The notes under the pieces: model-generated
What the model was told of the DNA's origin: nothing
The model's database searches: none
The model's input: the letters and a program-made list of their open reading frames with translations, nothing else
Assembly (NCBI GenBank): GCA_937995595.1
Contig: CALKJW010000005.1
Span: 214,283 to 278,282, forward strand
DNA length: 64,000 bases
From: an uncultured Phycisphaerales bacterium
GTDB taxonomy: Bacteria; Planctomycetota; Phycisphaerae; Phycisphaerales; UBA1924
Direction of reading: 5' to 3'
Shown here: positions 7,587 to 16,288 of the stretch, in pieces
How positions within the stretch are numbered: the first letter of the stretch is position 1
How the letters are laid out: each line of letters starts with the position of its first letter
Translations under genes and position numbers: made by a program

Positions 7587-10500
7587 GTCCCGCGGCCCTC
7601 GTCCGGGTTGTCGTCGGCCTGTTCCTCGATCCGTTGCCGTGCCCGGCGCTTGGCCGCGGCAAGGCCGCCCTCGGCCACCGGCGCCGGCGGCTCGTCATCA
7701 ATCCGCCGGGCCGTGGTCGGGTCCGGCGCGGGCTCGGCGCGCTGCTGCGCCCGGCGTGCGGCCTCGCGTTCGGCGCGCCGCCGCTCGGCCTGTTCGCGCA
7801 CGATCGCCATGGCGTCGGCTTCGGTCAGCGGCCCGCCGGCCGGCTCGACCTGCCGCGCCGCCGCGCCCTCGGCGCGGCGCAGCTGCTCGGCGGTGGCCGC
7901 GGCCTGTTCGCCGCGTCCGCGCATCGCCGCCGCGGCTTCGCGCCGCAGGCTCGCGCCCAGTTCGCGGCTGAGCAGCCGGTCCCACGCGATGCGCCGCGCG
8001 CCGACGTCGACCAGCAGCAGCGCGACCGCCCACGGCAGCAGCAGGGGCCACAGAGGCGTGCGTGCCTCGGTCGGTCGAACGCCCGCGCGGTCGTGCAGCG
8101 TCGTGGCGCCCAGTTGGTCGAACTCGATCACCCTCCCGCCCGACGCGTCGGCGATGGCCGCGAGCAGCGACTCGTTGGACTCCAGCCTCGCGTACTCCGC
8201 GCCGCCGGACCGTGTCGCGCCGCCGACCACCGGTGCCAGCGCGACCCCGCCGCGGCGCGGCGCGAGCATCGCGACGTAGGTGCCGGTCTCCTCGGCCGCG
8301 ATCTCCGCTTCGTAGCGCCCCGGCCCGGTCTGTCCGAGCCGGATGTCGATGCGCCGGCCGTCCGGGGCGTAGACCGCGCCGGGGACCGCGAGCATGTCCT
8401 GCGGCCGGCCGTCGTCGTCGGTGGCGTCCAGCCGCATGCGTAACCGATCGCCCACGAGTTCCATCGAGAACTCCTGCCGCCGATCGGCCGGCGGGCGAGA
8501 GATCACGCGGGCGATCTGCGTCCACAACCGTTCGTAGCCCGGCCAGTCGAGCCAGCGCGCGGCCCAGTGGTGCGCATCGGACGTGAACGCGGCGACGCGC
8601 CCAAGCCCGGCGTTCCAGTGCGCCAGCAGCGGCTCGCCGGTCGGCGTCGCCATCGCGTACACCACCGTCGGATCCTGCCGCGCCTGCGTCAGCACCAGGC
8701 CGCCCAGCGGCGGCACGCCCGCCGGCAGGCCGTCCGTCAACGCCGAGCCGGTGCCAAGCACCACCGGAGCAAAGTCCCCCTCGCGCACCAGCGGCGATCG
8801 AACCACCCGCACCGCCTTCACGAGAATACGCGGCAGGATGTTCGGATCGATCACGCGGTAGAACCGCCCGCCGCCCACCTCCGCCATCGTCGCCATGGTC
8901 TCGCTGTCGGCCCTGTCGCCGACGGCGATCGTCGAAACCATGATCCCGCGTTCGTGCAGCGAACGCGAGACGACCGGCAGCGTCTCCGTCGCCACGCTCT
9001 TGCCGTCCGACAGCACGACCACGTGCCGGACCTCCGCCTCGACGCCGTCGAGCATCCGGCCCGCGTCGCGCAGCGCGGGGCCGAGGTTGGTCCCGCCGTC
9101 GGCCCAGATGCCGCGGATCTTCGCCGCCGTCTGCGCCGCGTTGGTGTTCGGCCCGAGCGGGACCAGCACCCGGTGGGTGCTGTTGAAGACGACGACGCCG
9201 ACCAGATCGGTCGAGTCCATGCTCTCGACCGCGAGCGCCGCGCCCTCGTTGGCGATCTGCATCTGCGAGAGTGTCGAGCCCATCACGGTGCGGTTCATCG
9301 AGCCCGAGTTGTCGAGCACGAGCACCACCGCCGCGCTGGGCTTGATGAGTTGCTCGGGCAAATCGAGCACGACCGGCAGCAGGGGCTCGACGGCCGAGCC
9401 CTTCCACCCGCCCGCGCCGAACGACTCCGGCCCGCCGACCATCACCAGCCCGCCGCCAAGATCGGTCACGTACGATGCGAGCAGGGCGTGCGTCTGCTCG
9501 GCCAGCGCGTGCCGCGGCACGTTCTGCAGGATCACCAGGTCGAACGCTTCGAGCCCGAGCAGGTCGGTCGGCATGGCCTCGGCAGAGACCATGCGGACAT
9601 CGAGGCCGCCGCGCTCCAGCGCGATGCGGAGCGGAGAACCGGCGCCGTCGGGCCTGCCTCCACCGACGCCGTCGACCAGCAGCACCGCGCCCGCGGCGGG
9701 GCTGAAGGTGAACGCCGCGGCGCGGTTGTTGGCCGCGACCCGGTCGCCGACAAAGCCCGACGCGGGGTCGTCGGGGTCCACCAGGTCCGGCGAGTAGACG
9801 GCCTCGAATCGGTGCACGCGCCCACGCAGCGGCGGCGTCTGCAGGACCAGCACACGCCGGCCGGGCGCAAGGTCGAGCCAAAGGCCAAGCCCGGGTTCGT
9901 CGGGCGAGATGTCGATCGGCTCGCCGTTGTGCAGGAGCGTCAGCGTGCCGCGCGCGGGCGCGGTGGCGCGGATGGTCACACGCACGTTCACCGGCGAGTT
10001 TGCGGGCGCGACCGTCGGCGCGTCGACCGACTCGACGATCGTCTCCGACTCCACGCGGTAGCGCAGCGCGACCGTGTCGATCGGCGCGACGGCGCGGGCG
10101 GCACGCGCCTCGGACAGCGCGTCGCCCGCCGTCTGGTTCCCGTCGCTGACGAGCACGATCCGGCCGGTCGCGTCCGCCGGGATCATCGCGCGGGCGAGCC
10201 GGAGCGCCTCGGCGATGTTCGTTCCCTCGCCGACGCGCGGCTCCAACGGCTCCTCGAACGGGTCCTGACGCGACACCGGGCTCCACGCGAACGCCTCGCG
10301 ACCGAAGACGACCACGCCGCGCAGGTCGTCCGGCCCGCGCGGCGCGAGCGCGGGCCGCAGGGCCGCGGCGATGGCCTGCATCGCGGGGATTGCCCGTCCG
10401 TCCCGGTCGCGTGCCTCGAAGAACGCCCCGACCGAGCCCGACGCGTCCACGACGGCGACCACCGCGAGGCTCTGGGTGCGGCGAACCGCCGTCGCCCCGG

Positions 10501-10663
10501 CGAGCATCGCGACGACGACCAGCAGCAGCGCGCACCGCGCGGCGATGCACGTCCACCTGCGCACGCGACTCATCGAGACGAACCAGCGCGCCCCGACCAC
10601 CGCCATCGGCACGGCCAGCGCGACGGCCCACAACCACAGGGGTTCGTCGAATCGCAGCGTCAC
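7583..10663 (-). CDS. large membrane protein with VWA, GATase-like and second VWA domains
   Basis: 1026 aa from GTG 10663 (reads VTLRFDEPLWLWAVALAVP); the frame upstream is Arg-rich non-protein-like sequence, so this start was preferred. Two TM helices occupy about 6-25 and 40-65. A first VWA-like domain begins VVAVVDASGSVG (about 74). A class I glutamine-amidotransferase-like fold covers about 345-460 (VLLVDGVGG; FDLVILQNVPRHAL; GGGLVMVGGPESFGAGG). A second VWA domain has a complete MIDAS (VVLVLDNSGSMN, T in GGTNLGPALRD, D in VVVLSDGKS). A beta-sandwich, a C-terminal TM (about 905-925) and an Arg/Ala/Glu-rich tail follow. This architecture is common in planctomycetes, with no defined function. 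It is likely co-transcribed with the Pro/Gln-rich partner 16 nt upstream. Confidence 0.8.
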   Translation of the reverse strand: MTLRFDEPLWLWAVALAVPMAVVGARWFVSMSRVRRWTCIAARCALLLVVVAMLAGATAVRRTQSLAVVAVVDASGSVGAFFEARDRDGRAIPAMQAIAAALRPALAPRGPDDLRGVVVFGREAFAWSPVSRQDPFEEPLEPRVGEGTNIAEALRLARAMIPADATGRIVLVSDGNQTAGDALSEARAARAVAPIDTVALRYRVESETIVESVDAPTVAPANSPVNVRVTIRATAPARGTLTLLHNGEPIDISPDEPGLGLWLDLAPGRRVLVLQTPPLRGRVHRFEAVYSPDLVDPDDPASGFVGDRVAANNRAAAFTFSPAAGAVLLVDGVGGGRPDGAGSPLRIALERGGLDVRMVSAEAMPTDLLGLEAFDLVILQNVPRHALAEQTHALLASYVTDLGGGLVMVGGPESFGAGGWKGSAVEPLLPVVLDLPEQLIKPSAAVVLVLDNSGSMNRTVMGSTLSQMQIANEGAALAVESMDSTDLVGVVVFNSTHRVLVPLGPNTNAAQTAAKIRGIWADGGTNLGPALRDAGRMLDGVEAEVRHVVVLSDGKSVATETLPVVSRSLHERGIMVSTIAVGDRADSETMATMAEVGGGRFYRVIDPNILPRILVKAVRVVRSPLVREGDFAPVVLGTGSALTDGLPAGVPPLGGLVLTQARQDPTVVYAMATPTGEPLLAHWNAGLGRVAAFTSDAHHWAARWLDWPGYERLWTQIARVISRPPADRRQEFSMELVGDRLRMRLDATDDDGRPQDMLAVPGAVYAPDGRRIDIRLGQTGPGRYEAEIAAEETGTYVAMLAPRRGGVALAPVVGGATRSGGAEYARLESNESLLAAIADASGGRVIEFDQLGATTLHDRAGVRPTEARTPLWPLLLPWAVALLLVDVGARRIAWDRLLSRELGASLRREAAAAMRGRGEQAAATAEQLRRAEGAAARQVEPAGGPLTEADAMAIVREQAERRRAEREAARRAQQRAEPAPDPTTARRIDDEPPAPVAEGGLAAAKRRARQRIEEQADDNPDEGRGT

Positions 10664-10679
10664 GCGGCGGCCCCGGCGT

Positions 10680-13391
10680 TCACGGCAGCGTCCTCCCGCT
10701 CGGGCCGGGGCGCTCGGCGGCGTCCTCCTCGACGCGCTCGGGCAGCCGGCGGAAGTACCGCTGCACAAGGCGGTCGTAGCGCGACGGGATCGCGCGGTCG
10801 TCCACCGCCTTCTGCGCGCTGCGGGCCGCCTGCAACAGCCGTTCGCGCGGCGTCGCCGTCGACGGCGAGGCATCGCCCTCGCGCGGCGGCGAGAGCCACT
10901 CGGCGACGACCTGCTCGCGCTCCGAGCCGCGCGGGCCGCTCTCGCGCGGGCGGGCGTCGACGATCTCGGTGCGACGCGGACCGGGCGGGGGCGTGGGCGC
11001 CGGGCCGGTGTCCTGCCGCGCGTCCTGAGTCCCCGGCCCACCGCCGTCGCGGCGCGGCGGGTCCTGCTGGTCGCTCGGACCGCCCGGCGACTTTCCGGCC
11101 AGTTCGTCCATCACGTCGGGCCGCTGGCGCGCCAGCGCCTCGGCCCATTGCTCCAGTCGCTTGCGCTGGTCGTCGCTCAGGCCCTTGGCGATCTGCTCGG
11201 CCTGTTCCCGGGCGCGCCGGGCGGCCTCCGCGCTTTGCTGCCGGCGGTCGCTGTTCCGGGCCATGTCCTTGAGATGCTCGGCGAGCCGTTCGATCGCCTC
11301 GGGCGTGGGTTCGGGGAGGTTGCCGGGTTCGGGCAGCGATCCGTCGGGAACATCCTGTTGCTCATCACCCGGCTGATTCTGGTCCGGTGGCGGAGTTGGC
11401 GATCGCTCTGCTCCGGGCGCGGGTGGATCGCCGCTGGGTCGCTGCCCATCGGGCACTCCGGCGGGGCGGTCGGACTTGGGCCCGTTCGCCTCGGGCTTCG
11501 GCGCGGGCGCGGTTTCGGGCCGCTGACCATCCGGCCCCGGCTGAGGGGCGGGCGTGGGTTCGGGTTCCTGCTTCTGGCCGTCCGGGCTGGGCTGGGGAGA
11601 CGCACCGGGCGATGGTGACGGCGCAGGCGTCGGGGCGGGAGTGGGTGGGACATCGGCGGGAGTCGGTTGACCCTGCTCCGGTCGAGCCGTCGGCGCGCCG
11701 GACGTGCCGGCATCGCGCTGCTGGTCCGGGGCATGTGAATCGGCATGTGGTTGTTCGCCGGGCCGAGGTTGATCGGGAGGGGGCGAGTCGCCTTGAGGCG
11801 TTGCGCGACCGTCCCTCTGCTGCGGCTTGAGTGCATCCGAGGCTTCGCGCAGGCGGTCCGCCAGTTCGCGCCGTTGTTCGCGAGCCTGGTCGCGCGCCAG
11901 ATCGCGCTGCGCTTCGCGGGCGATCTGCTCGGCCGCGCGGCGGGCATCTTCGGGCGAAAGACCCTCGCGCTCGAGTTGTCGCTGCAACTGCTCGGGATCG
12001 ACCGGCCGTGGCGCTTCGCGCCGCTGGCCGGACTGCGCCTGTTCGCCGGGTGTGCTCTGCCGGCGCTGCCCATCGGGCCTCTGCTCGCCGATGTCACGTT
12101 GAACCTGCTCACCGGGCTTGCCCTGCTGGGCCTGCTCCCCGGGTTCCTGCGCGCGTTCATCGCGCTGCGGCCGAGAATCCTCGGGTTTCGCGGCATCGGC
12201 CGCGTTCTCCGGCCGTGTCCGATCTTCCCCCTCCGACCTCGCACCCTCGGGCTGTTCATCATCCGGCGTGCTGGTTCGCGCTGACCGCTCGCGTGCCTCG
12301 GCCGCGGCGTTGCGTGCGGCCTGCCCGGCCTCCTGACGCTCCAACTGTTCGATGTCCTCGGCCAGCCGCCGCAGGTCGTTGGCCAGTTGCTCGCGCGCCG
12401 CGGCGTCCAGAGGCTGTCTGGGGCGCAGCAGTTCCGACGCGGCCTCGCGTGCCGCGGCGAGGTCGCCCCGGCGGATCGCACGAGTCAGGGCGGACTCCTC
12501 CGTCTGGCTTCCCTCGTTCGGCGCGCCGCCTTGGGCGACATCGCCCTGTTCGTCGGCGCTCTCCGGCGCACTGCGCGGCCGGCTGCGCGTCAGACCGCCC
12601 AGCGCGTCCTCGATTTCCCGCTGCCGCACCGCCGCGGTCTCGGCCTCGCGCTGCTCGCGCTCGGCGATCGACTCCAGTTCCTGCACGGCGCGTGCCGCGG
12701 CGTCCTGCGGTGAGAGTCGCCCCTGCTCAAGTTCCTGCCGGATGCGGTCGAGTTCGGCGCTTCGTGGATCGGGCCGAGCCGGAGCATCGGGCGACTCAGG
12801 CGCGGCGGCGGGCCGCACCGCCTCGACCGCCGCGGCCAGTTGCTCGGCAACACGCGCACGCCGCGACTGTTCGAGCACGGCCCGCTCCCGCGCGGCGGCG
12901 CGCCCGAGCAGGTCCAGCGGCGGCAACAGCACAGCAGCCGCGACACCGAGCGCCAGCAGCGCGGGCCACGTGCGCCACGCGGATCCGAAGCGCAGCGCGA
13001 TCGCGCGGCGCGGCTGCGCCGTGGCCGCGACCTGTTCCGCCTCGCGCAGCGCGAGCGCAACAAACGCGGCGTCCTGCCCGTGCGCAGCGGAAAGCGTCAG
13101 GCCGTTGGTCAGGCGGTCGCGCAGCGCCAGCGCGTCGTCGAGCATCCCCGCCGCGGCGAGTTCGCCGGGCCGGCGCGAGACCGCCGCCGCCGCTCCGACC
13201 GCCACGCCCAGCGCGGTCGGCACGCCGAGCAGCAGCGCCCAATGCGGGCCGATGCCGACCAACCGGTCAACGAGCACGAGAGCGAGCCCGAGCGCCGCGC
13301 CCCACGCCGTTGCCGTGCCGACGCGGCGCGTCAGGTCGGCCAGCAGGGCTCTGCGCCGTGCGGCGGCGATGGCGGCGTGCACGCGGGTCAT
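10680..13391 (-). CDS. Pro/Gln/Glu-rich membrane protein (DUF4175-like)
   Basis: 903 aa. Two TM helices are near the N-terminus (about 30-75), a third is at about 145-165 (TWPALLALGVAAAVLLPPLDLL), and a very long charged, heptad-rich and low-complexity region of about 650 residues follows. That region is rich in Gln, Glu, Arg, Pro and Asp, with many runs of the type PGEQ, QPRPGEQ and PAPTPAPSP. The organisation matches the DUF4175/TIGR02302-like proteins found next to VWA and DUF58/BatA-type proteins in Gram-negatives. It lies 16 nt before the VWA gene in the same direction. The low-complexity part may span the periplasm or bind the wall; that is inference. Divergent from trpD across about 100 bp. 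Confidence 0.7.
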   Translation of the reverse strand: MTRVHAAIAAARRRALLADLTRRVGTATAWGAALGLALVLVDRLVGIGPHWALLLGVPTALGVAVGAAAAVSRRPGELAAAGMLDDALALRDRLTNGLTLSAAHGQDAAFVALALREAEQVAATAQPRRAIALRFGSAWRTWPALLALGVAAAVLLPPLDLLGRAAARERAVLEQSRRARVAEQLAAAVEAVRPAAAPESPDAPARPDPRSAELDRIRQELEQGRLSPQDAAARAVQELESIAEREQREAETAAVRQREIEDALGGLTRSRPRSAPESADEQGDVAQGGAPNEGSQTEESALTRAIRRGDLAAAREAASELLRPRQPLDAAAREQLANDLRRLAEDIEQLERQEAGQAARNAAAEARERSARTSTPDDEQPEGARSEGEDRTRPENAADAAKPEDSRPQRDERAQEPGEQAQQGKPGEQVQRDIGEQRPDGQRRQSTPGEQAQSGQRREAPRPVDPEQLQRQLEREGLSPEDARRAAEQIAREAQRDLARDQAREQRRELADRLREASDALKPQQRDGRATPQGDSPPPDQPRPGEQPHADSHAPDQQRDAGTSGAPTARPEQGQPTPADVPPTPAPTPAPSPSPGASPQPSPDGQKQEPEPTPAPQPGPDGQRPETAPAPKPEANGPKSDRPAGVPDGQRPSGDPPAPGAERSPTPPPDQNQPGDEQQDVPDGSLPEPGNLPEPTPEAIERLAEHLKDMARNSDRRQQSAEAARRAREQAEQIAKGLSDDQRKRLEQWAEALARQRPDVMDELAGKSPGGPSDQQDPPRRDGGGPGTQDARQDTGPAPTPPPGPRRTEIVDARPRESGPRGSEREQVVAEWLSPPREGDASPSTATPRERLLQAARSAQKAVDDRAIPSRYDRLVQRYFRRLPERVEEDAAERPGPSGRTLP

Positions 13392-13492
13392 GCATGGATG
13401 GTACGTTTGAGGGTCCGTGAAGGTTGAGAAACCGGCCGCCCCGACGCAGGACGGCGGCCCGCCGGGCCGATATCAGACGCGGGGTGCACGCC

Positions 13493-14527
13493 ATGACCGA
13501 GCCGCAGGAAATCCTCAGGCAACTGCTGACCGGCGCGCCGCTGAGCGAGCGGCAGTCGCAGGCGGCGTTCGAGCAGATCCTGTCCGGCCTGTGGAGCGAG
13601 GCGCACATCGGTGCGATGCTCGCGCTGATCGCCTCGCGCCCCGGCGGGCCGACGGTCGACGAACTCGTCGGTGGGGCAAGGGTGATGCGTCGGCACGTCA
13701 CGCCCGTCGCGCTGCCGGCGGGGGCGCGGGGCCGGCTCATCGACACCTGCGGCACCGGCGGTGCGCCCAAGGCGTTCAACGTCTCGACGATCGCCGCGAT
13801 TGTCACCGCGGCCGCCGCGCCGGGGCGCGTGCTTATCGCCAAGCACGGCAGCACGAGCCGAACGGGTCGCGGCTCGGCGGAGCTCATGCAGTCCTTGGGC
13901 GTGAACGTCGCGGCAACGCCCGAGGCCCAGTCGCGCTGCCTGGAGAAACTCGGCGTGTGCTTCTGCTTCGCAATCCACCACCACCCGGCCATGAAGCACG
14001 CCGCGCCGGCCCGCAAGGCGCTGGGGTTTCCGACCATCTTCAACCTGCTCGGGCCGCTGACCAACCCGGCCGGCGCGCCGCGCCAACTGATGGGCACCTA
14101 CAGCGCGAGCCTGGCGGACAAGCTCGCCCACACGCTGGCGCGCCTCGGCGCGGAGAAGGCGATCGTCGTCACCAGCCACGACGGACTGGACGAACTCACC
14201 ATCACCGACACGAACATCGTGCACACTGTCGAGCGCGGCGCGATCTCGACGCGCGTGCTCGACGCGCGGTCGCTGGGCCTGACGCCCGCGCCCTTCGAGT
14301 CGCTCGCCGCGGCGACGCTCGACGACGCGACGCGCATCGCGCGCGAGGTGCTCGCAGGCGCCAAGGGTCCGCACCGCGACATGGTCATGCTGAACGTCGC
14401 CGGCGCACTGGTCGCGGCCGACGCCGCGGCGGACTTTGCCGACGGCGTCGCGCAGGCGGCCAGCGCGATCGACTCGGGCGCGGCTTCGCGGACGCTCGAC
14501 GCGCTGGTCGCCGAGAGCAACGCCTGA
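13493..14527 (+). CDS. trpD: anthranilate phosphoribosyltransferase
   Basis: Transfers phosphoribose from PRPP to anthranilate in tryptophan synthesis; cytoplasmic. It is 344 aa from ATG 13493 (MTEPQEILRQLL), the family's normal length; 23 further open codons upstream are Arg-rich and excluded. The N-terminal helical domain has SEAHIGAMLALIASR. The PRPP loop reads DTCGTGGAPKAFNVST (about 79-94), then KHGSTSRTGRGSAELMQSLGVN and FCFAIHHHPAMKHAAPAR, and the dimer/anthranilate region FPTIFNLLGPLTNPA. The loop has Ala-Pro-Lys where most TrpD proteins have Asp-Gly, and KHGST where KHGNR is usual. No other trp genes are nearby, so it is a detached trp gene. Confidence 0.88.
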   Translation: MTEPQEILRQLLTGAPLSERQSQAAFEQILSGLWSEAHIGAMLALIASRPGGPTVDELVGGARVMRRHVTPVALPAGARGRLIDTCGTGGAPKAFNVSTIAAIVTAAAAPGRVLIAKHGSTSRTGRGSAELMQSLGVNVAATPEAQSRCLEKLGVCFCFAIHHHPAMKHAAPARKALGFPTIFNLLGPLTNPAGAPRQLMGTYSASLADKLAHTLARLGAEKAIVVTSHDGLDELTITDTNIVHTVERGAISTRVLDARSLGLTPAPFESLAAATLDDATRIAREVLAGAKGPHRDMVMLNVAGALVAADAAADFADGVAQAASAIDSGAASRTLDALVAESNA

Positions 14528-14549
14528 GCGGGCGTGATACGCTGCGGCC

Positions 14550-15284
14550 ATGAGCGGCGCCCTGCTGCGGCTGGCCGTGTGGTCCGGGCCGCGGAACATC
14601 TCGACGGCGATGATGCGCTCGTGGGGCAACCGCGCCGACACGGCCGTGACCGACGAGCCGCTGTACGCGCACTATCTGAAGGTGACCGGCGTCGATCACC
14701 CCGGACGCGAAGAGGTCATCGCCCATCACGATTCCGATGCCGCCCGCGTGATCGAGCACCTGACGACCTATTCGCCGCCGGGCAGGGCGATCTGGTATCA
14801 GAAGCACATGGCTCACCACCTGCTGCCGGGCATGCCGCGGCAGTGGGTGGCGGGGATGACCAACGTGTTCCTCATCCGCGACCCGCGCGAGATGCTCGCC
14901 TCGCTGCTGAAGGTCTATCCGGCGGCGGGTCTGGCCGACACCGGCCTGCCGCAACAGGTCGAACTGTTCGAGCAGGAACGCGCCCGGACGGGCCGCACGC
15001 CGCCGGTGGTCGACGCGAGCGACGTGCTGACCGACCCGCGCGGCGCGCTGTCGCGTCTGTGCGCGGCGGTCGGTGTGCCGTTCGACGAGCGCATGCTGCG
15101 CTGGCCCGCCGGGCCGCGCCCGACCGACGGGATCTGGGCCCGGTACTGGTACGACGCCGTGAACGCGAGCACGGGATTCGAACCGTACAAGCCCAGGCAC
15201 GACCAGCTCGACCCGCGCCACGGGCCGCTGCTCGCCGCGTGCACGCCGTACTTCGAAGCGCTCCACGCCGCGCGACTCGCCTGA
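14550..15284 (+). CDS. sulfotransferase-like P-loop protein
   Basis: 244 aa. The N-terminus LRLAVWSGPRNISTAMMRSWG is a PAPS-sulfotransferase-type 5'-phosphate-binding loop, followed by DEPLYAHYL. NVFLIRDPREMLASLLKVYP (about 108-127) matches the 3'-phosphate-binding region (RDPR with downstream Ser). Members of this group are often found beside a branched-chain/class IV aminotransferase, as here (8-nt gap), but no substrate has been assigned. It could be a true sulfotransferase or a P-loop protein of other function. GTP/ATP Walker B features are not evident. Confidence 0.7.
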   Translation: MSGALLRLAVWSGPRNISTAMMRSWGNRADTAVTDEPLYAHYLKVTGVDHPGREEVIAHHDSDAARVIEHLTTYSPPGRAIWYQKHMAHHLLPGMPRQWVAGMTNVFLIRDPREMLASLLKVYPAAGLADTGLPQQVELFEQERARTGRTPPVVDASDVLTDPRGALSRLCAAVGVPFDERMLRWPAGPRPTDGIWARYWYDAVNASTGFEPYKPRHDQLDPRHGPLLAACTPYFEALHAARLA

Positions 15285-15292
15285 GGTTGCCC

Positions 15293-16192
15293 ATGCAGCA
15301 GAAGTTCAACCCCGCCAACCGCGACATCCTTGTGTACGTCAACGGGAAACTGGTGCACCGCGACCATGCCGCTGTCAGCCCGTTCGATTCGTCCGTGCAG
15401 GGCGGCGACGCGGTGTGGGAGGGGCTGCGCGTCTACAACGGCCGCATCTTCCGGCTCACGGCGCACCTCGACCGTCTGCGGTCCTCGGCGCTCGCGCTGG
15501 CGTTCGCGCAGATCCCCACGCACGAGGCGGTCCGCGCCGCGATCCGCGAGACGCTGGCCGCGAACTCGATGCACGACAACGTGCACATCCGCCTGACGCT
15601 GACGCGTGGCGTGAAGATCACCAGCGGCATGGACCCGCGCCTGAACCAGTCCGGCCCGACGCTCATCGTTCTGGCCGAGCACAAGGCGCCGGTGTACGAC
15701 ACCGGCGGTCTTTCGCTGATCACCAGTTCGGTGCGGCGGTTCGCGCCCGACATGCTGGACCCGAAGATCCACCACTGCAACCTCATCCAGTCGATTCTGG
15801 CGAAGATCGAGGCCAACGCCGCGGGTGCCGACGACGCGGTGATGCTCGATCCCCGCGGGTTCGTGGCCGAGACCAACGCGACGCACCTGTTTCTCGTCGA
15901 CGAGGCGGGGTGCGTGCTGACGCCGCGGCTCGTCGCTTGCCCGGAGGGGATCACGCGACGAGTTGTACTGGATATCTGCGCTGCGCACGGCATCGCCTGC
16001 GACCAGCGCGACCTGTCGCTGACCGAGTTCTACCGCGCCCGCGAGGTCTTCTGCACCGGCACGATGGGCGAACTGGCCGCGGTCACGCGGATCGACGGGC
16101 GGACCATCGGCCGGGGCAAGCCCGGGCCGGTGCTGGCGCGGCTGGTTTCACTCTTTCGCGGCGTCGTGGAGCGGGAGGGGGAGGTACCCTGA
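15293..16192 (+). CDS. PLP class IV aminotransferase (branched-chain aminotransferase-like)
   Basis: 299 aa, fold-type IV PLP enzyme. Landmarks: ILVYVNGKLVHRDHAAVSPFD (N-terminal strand), GDAVWEGLRVYNGRIFRLTAHLDRL (about 42-66), the catalytic-lysine region DPKIHHCNLIQSILAKIEAN (Lys near 162), FVAETNATHLFLV (about 190-202), PEGITRRVVLDIC, and the C-terminal EVFCTGTMGELAAVTRIDGR. The YNGRIFRL/ETNATHLF pattern favours IlvE or D-amino-acid transaminase-like activity; the distinction is not safe from sequence. Paired with the upstream sulfotransferase-like gene. Confidence 0.82.
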   Translation: MQQKFNPANRDILVYVNGKLVHRDHAAVSPFDSSVQGGDAVWEGLRVYNGRIFRLTAHLDRLRSSALALAFAQIPTHEAVRAAIRETLAANSMHDNVHIRLTLTRGVKITSGMDPRLNQSGPTLIVLAEHKAPVYDTGGLSLITSSVRRFAPDMLDPKIHHCNLIQSILAKIEANAAGADDAVMLDPRGFVAETNATHLFLVDEAGCVLTPRLVACPEGITRRVVLDICAAHGIACDQRDLSLTEFYRAREVFCTGTMGELAAVTRIDGRTIGRGKPGPVLARLVSLFRGVVEREGEVP

Positions 16193-16246
16193 CGCACTCC
16201 GGCCGTGTCGGCACGGCGGGAGAGGATCTGGTACAACACGCCGCCT

Positions 16247-16270
16247 GCCGGCCGCACGATCGCGGCCGGC
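16247..16270 (+). promoter_or_regulatory. perfect hairpin before lptD
   Basis: GCCGGCCGC (16247-16255) pairs perfectly with GCGGCCGGC (16262-16270) around a 6-nt loop, 18 nt before the lptD ATG. There is no T-tract, so it is not an evident intrinsic terminator. It may attenuate or protect the lptD message. Confidence 0.45.
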
Positions 16271-16288
16271 GCACTTCCAGGATGGACC

